Below, piece by piece: positions 61,984-64,000 of a stretch of 64,000 nt of DNA (the stretch's first letter is position 1; the number at the start of each line of letters is the position of its first letter). The notes under the pieces are model-generated. The model ran no database searches, had not been told where the DNA came from, and saw nothing but the letters and a program-made list of their open reading frames with translations. The DNA is taken from positions 1 to 64,000 of the forward strand of contig CAXBCR010000005.1 of NCBI GenBank assembly GCA_963974475.1, written 5' to 3'. This DNA is from CAJXZP01 sp963974475. Its GTDB lineage: Bacteria; Bacteroidota; Bacteroidia; Flavobacteriales_G; Salibacteraceae. A program made the translations under genes and the position numbers.

Positions 61984-63200
61984 TACGCATTTAAAAATTT
62001 CACAATGGAATAGCCCACCTCTTTTGCGAGATTAACTGGAACAGCATTTCCTATTTGCTTATATTGGGAAGAAACGGGCCCTGCAAAATCCCATTTATCC
62101 GGAAATGTTTGAATACGTGCGTATTCTCGAACCGTAAAAGGTCGAGTTTCCTCAGGATGGCATCTTTCTGTTTGTTTTTGAGCTGGACTACATGTTAGGG
62201 TTAAACAAGGTTCATCCCACCCAATTCTTCGAGCCATGCCGGTTTTCCCTCCGCCTAAGTAGAAGCTTTTTTGCATGTATTCTTTTTGAATATCAAGCGG
62301 TAAATCTCTCCAATATCCTTTGGGAGGAATTAAATCTAAAACTTTCTTTTTATGTTCTGGATATATTGTACCACCTGATTTTGGAACGTCTGTATCAAAT
62401 AAGGAACCTTTTTTTAAGGCGTCTTTAAGGGTATATATTGTTCCGTTAGGTAAGGGGTAAGTGTATTCAATATCGATATCCTTCCTGATCCCAACTAAAA
62501 TTAATCGTTCTCTTTTTTGAGGAACATTGTAGTTAATAGCTTTTAAAACTCTGGTTGGGGTTACTACATTATATCCTATTTCATCCAAAATAGAAATCAT
62601 TCCTTCTAAAGTTTTGCCTTTTTCATGACTAAGCAAACCCTTTACATTTTCACCGATGCAAATGGCTGGTTGTGTTTCTTTTACGGCACGGGCAAATTCA
62701 TAAAATAAGGTTCCTCGGGCGTCATTTAAACCCAATTTTTTTCCTGCATAGCTAAATGCTTGGCAAGGAAATCCTCCGGTTACAACATCCACCTTTCCCT
62801 TATATTGGGAAAAGCTAAACTGTTTGATATCCCCTTCAAGTACATTCCAATTAGGTCTGTTTTGTCGTAATGTATTACATGCCCACTTGTCAATTTCATT
62901 TAGAGCTACACATTTAATACCTGATTTTTCTAGGCCAATTGCTAATCCTCCTGCTCCTGCAAAAAGTTCTAAGACGGTATAATCATGTTCGTTTTTTACG
63001 ATATTCCCTCCAGTGTCATTTCTATTTATAAATTCATTAAACTCAGGAAAAAGTTCTAATTGCTCTTTTTTATACACCCGATAATTACTCATAGGTTCAC
63101 GCATAACGGGTAATTTCCCATCTCTATCCCACCTTCGTAAGGTTTCTGTGTTTTTCCCTAAAATTTCCGCAACTTCAGATATTAAATAGTAATTTTTCAT
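61929..63200 (-). CDS. DNA (cytosine-5) methyltransferase with MerR-like HTH
   Basis: A 423-residue protein. The N-terminal MerR-type HTH (YYLISEVAEILGKNTETLRRWD) precedes the catalytic domain. Motif I is VLELFAGAGGLAIGLEKSG, IV is VTGGFPCQAFSYAG (catalytic Cys), VI is GENVKGLL, VIII is VPQKRERLILVG and X is YKQIGNAVPVNLA. It protects DNA against the partner endonuclease. The start MKNYYLISEV is chosen because AAGGAGG lies just before it; this Shine-Dalgarno is unusual here. A longer start at 63218 is possible. Its HTH may allow autoregulation. It overlaps the endonuclease tail by 55 bases. Confidence 0.94.
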   Translation of the reverse strand: MKNYYLISEVAEILGKNTETLRRWDRDGKLPVMREPMSNYRVYKKEQLELFPEFNEFINRNDTGGNIVKNEHDYTVLELFAGAGGLAIGLEKSGIKCVALNEIDKWACNTLRQNRPNWNVLEGDIKQFSFSQYKGKVDVVTGGFPCQAFSYAGKKLGLNDARGTLFYEFARAVKETQPAICIGENVKGLLSHEKGKTLEGMISILDEIGYNVVTPTRVLKAINYNVPQKRERLILVGIRKDIDIEYTYPLPNGTIYTLKDALKKGSLFDTDVPKSGGTIYPEHKKKVLDLIPPKGYWRDLPLDIQKEYMQKSFYLGGGKTGMARRIGWDEPCLTLTCSPAQKQTERCHPEETRPFTVREYARIQTFPDKWDFAGPVSSQYKQIGNAVPVNLAKEVGYSIVKFLNAYYEKSNKSEPSISLAKVV

Positions 63201-63220
63201 AACCTCCTTATACAACATTA

Positions 63221-63238
63221 TACATGGTTACAAATGTA
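63221..63238 (-). promoter_or_regulatory. Methyltransferase promoter with inverted repeat
   Basis: On the minus strand TACATTTG (63238-63231) is an exact -7 element. It overlaps an inverted repeat TACAT-N8-ATGTA (63221-63238), a possible binding site for the methyltransferase's own HTH. The Shine-Dalgarno AAGGAGG lies at 63203-63209 on the minus strand. Confidence 0.4.
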
Positions 63239-63401
63239 TTCGGATTTTTCAATCGGCACTAAAGGTATTGGTAATTTCTTATCTTGGGATTGTAAAAATA
63301 TTTAGCAAATTTTAAGCTACTATATTTAGCATTTTATCATAGTAAATCCCAACAATTAAGTGATTATTAACTATAGGCTATAAACGCTATATTCGTGGCT
63401 T

Positions 63402-64000
63402 ATGACAGCAAGATTGAAAAGTGTCATTTTGTTTTTCTTCTTTGTAGGGGTTTCAAAACTAGACTTTGGACAACATATTTCTGGCTATGTGCGGGATGCG
63501 GTGGATAAATCACCTATTCCATTTGTGACTGTTTTGATTGAAGAAACCACCCATGGGGTGATTACGGATATTGATGGGTTTTTCATCTTAAATCCAGGAA
63601 GTTTTCCTGCCCAAATAAGAATTCACGTATTGGGATATCAAGACACTGTTTTGACTATTTCATCTCCTCAGAAAGTAGAAGTTTTACTTAAAGAAAGTGT
63701 AACGGAGTTGAAAGCCGCAGTAATTGTGGCTGGTGAAAATCCAGCTATACCTATTATTGAAAAAGCGATTGCTAATAGAATTAGAAATAACCCTCAAAAA
63801 AACGTTAATTTTTCGTATAAAACCTATAGTAAAATGGTGTTTGGACCTGAGGCAAGTTTGGAAGATGATGACTTCGTTTTAACCGATTCTTCAAGCGCGG
63901 TAGATTCATCTCGTTTTCATTTTCAACAAGCCATGCAAAGGCACTACTTTTTTATTACCGAATCGGTAACCGAACGCAAATTTATGCTGCCAAATCATAG
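63402..64000 (+). CDS. DUF5686/carboxypeptidase-regulatory-like outer-membrane protein (partial)
   Basis: The start of a gene running off the window, 199 codons visible with no stop. The signal peptide MTARLKSVILFFFFVGVSK is followed by a CarboxypepD_reg-like beta domain (HISGYVRDAVDKSPIPFVTV, THGVITDIDGFFIL). A linker with ENPAIPIIEKAIANRIRNNP and FSYKTYSKM follows. This order is typical of the DUF5686 family, large predicted outer-membrane proteins of Bacteroidota. A weak -7 (TATATTCG, 63388-63395) precedes it. Only the N-terminus is seen, so the assignment rests on those segments. Confidence 0.8.
   Translation, partial: MTARLKSVILFFFFVGVSKLDFGQHISGYVRDAVDKSPIPFVTVLIEETTHGVITDIDGFFILNPGSFPAQIRIHVLGYQDTVLTISSPQKVEVLLKESVTELKAAVIVAGENPAIPIIEKAIANRIRNNPQKNVNFSYKTYSKMVFGPEASLEDDDFVLTDSSSAVDSSRFHFQQAMQRHYFFITESVTERKFMLPNH

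Overview
The window looks like chromosomal DNA of a Bacteroidota bacterium, most likely a Flavobacteriales relative. The evidence is low GC, a SusC/SusD pair, several proteins with type IX secretion C-terminal domains (YPNP type and CHU_C-like), TANNTTTG -7 promoter elements, a near absence of Shine-Dalgarno sequences and a three-gene type B succinate dehydrogenase. No tRNA, rRNA, CRISPR array, IS element or prophage was seen.

The main theme is use of starch and maltodextrin. A minus-strand operon (500-11209) holds 6-phosphofructokinase, a BadF-type sugar kinase, beta-phosphoglucomutase, GH65 maltose phosphorylase, two GH13 lipoproteins and an MFS sugar transporter. A MazEF-type toxin-antitoxin pair sits between the amylase and the transporter. 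A divergent Nudix/winged-helix protein (11336-12046) is the likely regulator. A T9SS-secreted GH13 amylase lies at 14064-16904. A second cluster (42449-52488) holds a SusA-like GH13 enzyme, a T9SS starch-binding protein with four CBM-like repeats, SusC, SusD, a small lipoprotein and a protein sharing a domain with the secreted amylase. The inferred route is outer-membrane capture and cleavage, periplasmic hydrolysis, uptake of maltose, phosphorolysis, then glycolysis.

Between the two clusters lie two large lamin-tail surface proteins, a two-component system with a spondin-domain lipoprotein, rpoN with a PAP2-like membrane protein, an FG-GAP surface protein, a lipid kinase, an ABC-F ATPase, an unknown exported protein, a Crp-like regulator and sdhCAB. 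After the Sus cluster come a phosphodiesterase-type lipoprotein, a decayed outer-membrane protein end, two PH-domain membrane proteins, a phosphate-selective-type porin, a small NrtS-like protein, a Na/Pi symporter, Xaa-Pro aminopeptidase, a type II restriction-modification pair and the start of a DUF5686-type protein.

Most notable non-coding signals: (1) about 190-bp repeats in tandem at both ends of a 41.5-kb segment, in opposite orientation, so that an inversion would place the maltose operon next to the Sus cluster; (2) a shared TGTCA-N3-TGACA palindrome at three starch-gene promoters, one inside a perfect 39-bp palindrome; (3) an identical promoter layout (GTGA-N7-GTGA-N11-TANNTTTG) before the response regulator and the spondin lipoprotein; (4) -7 elements only 4-7 bases from the start codon of several genes, suggesting leaderless mRNAs.
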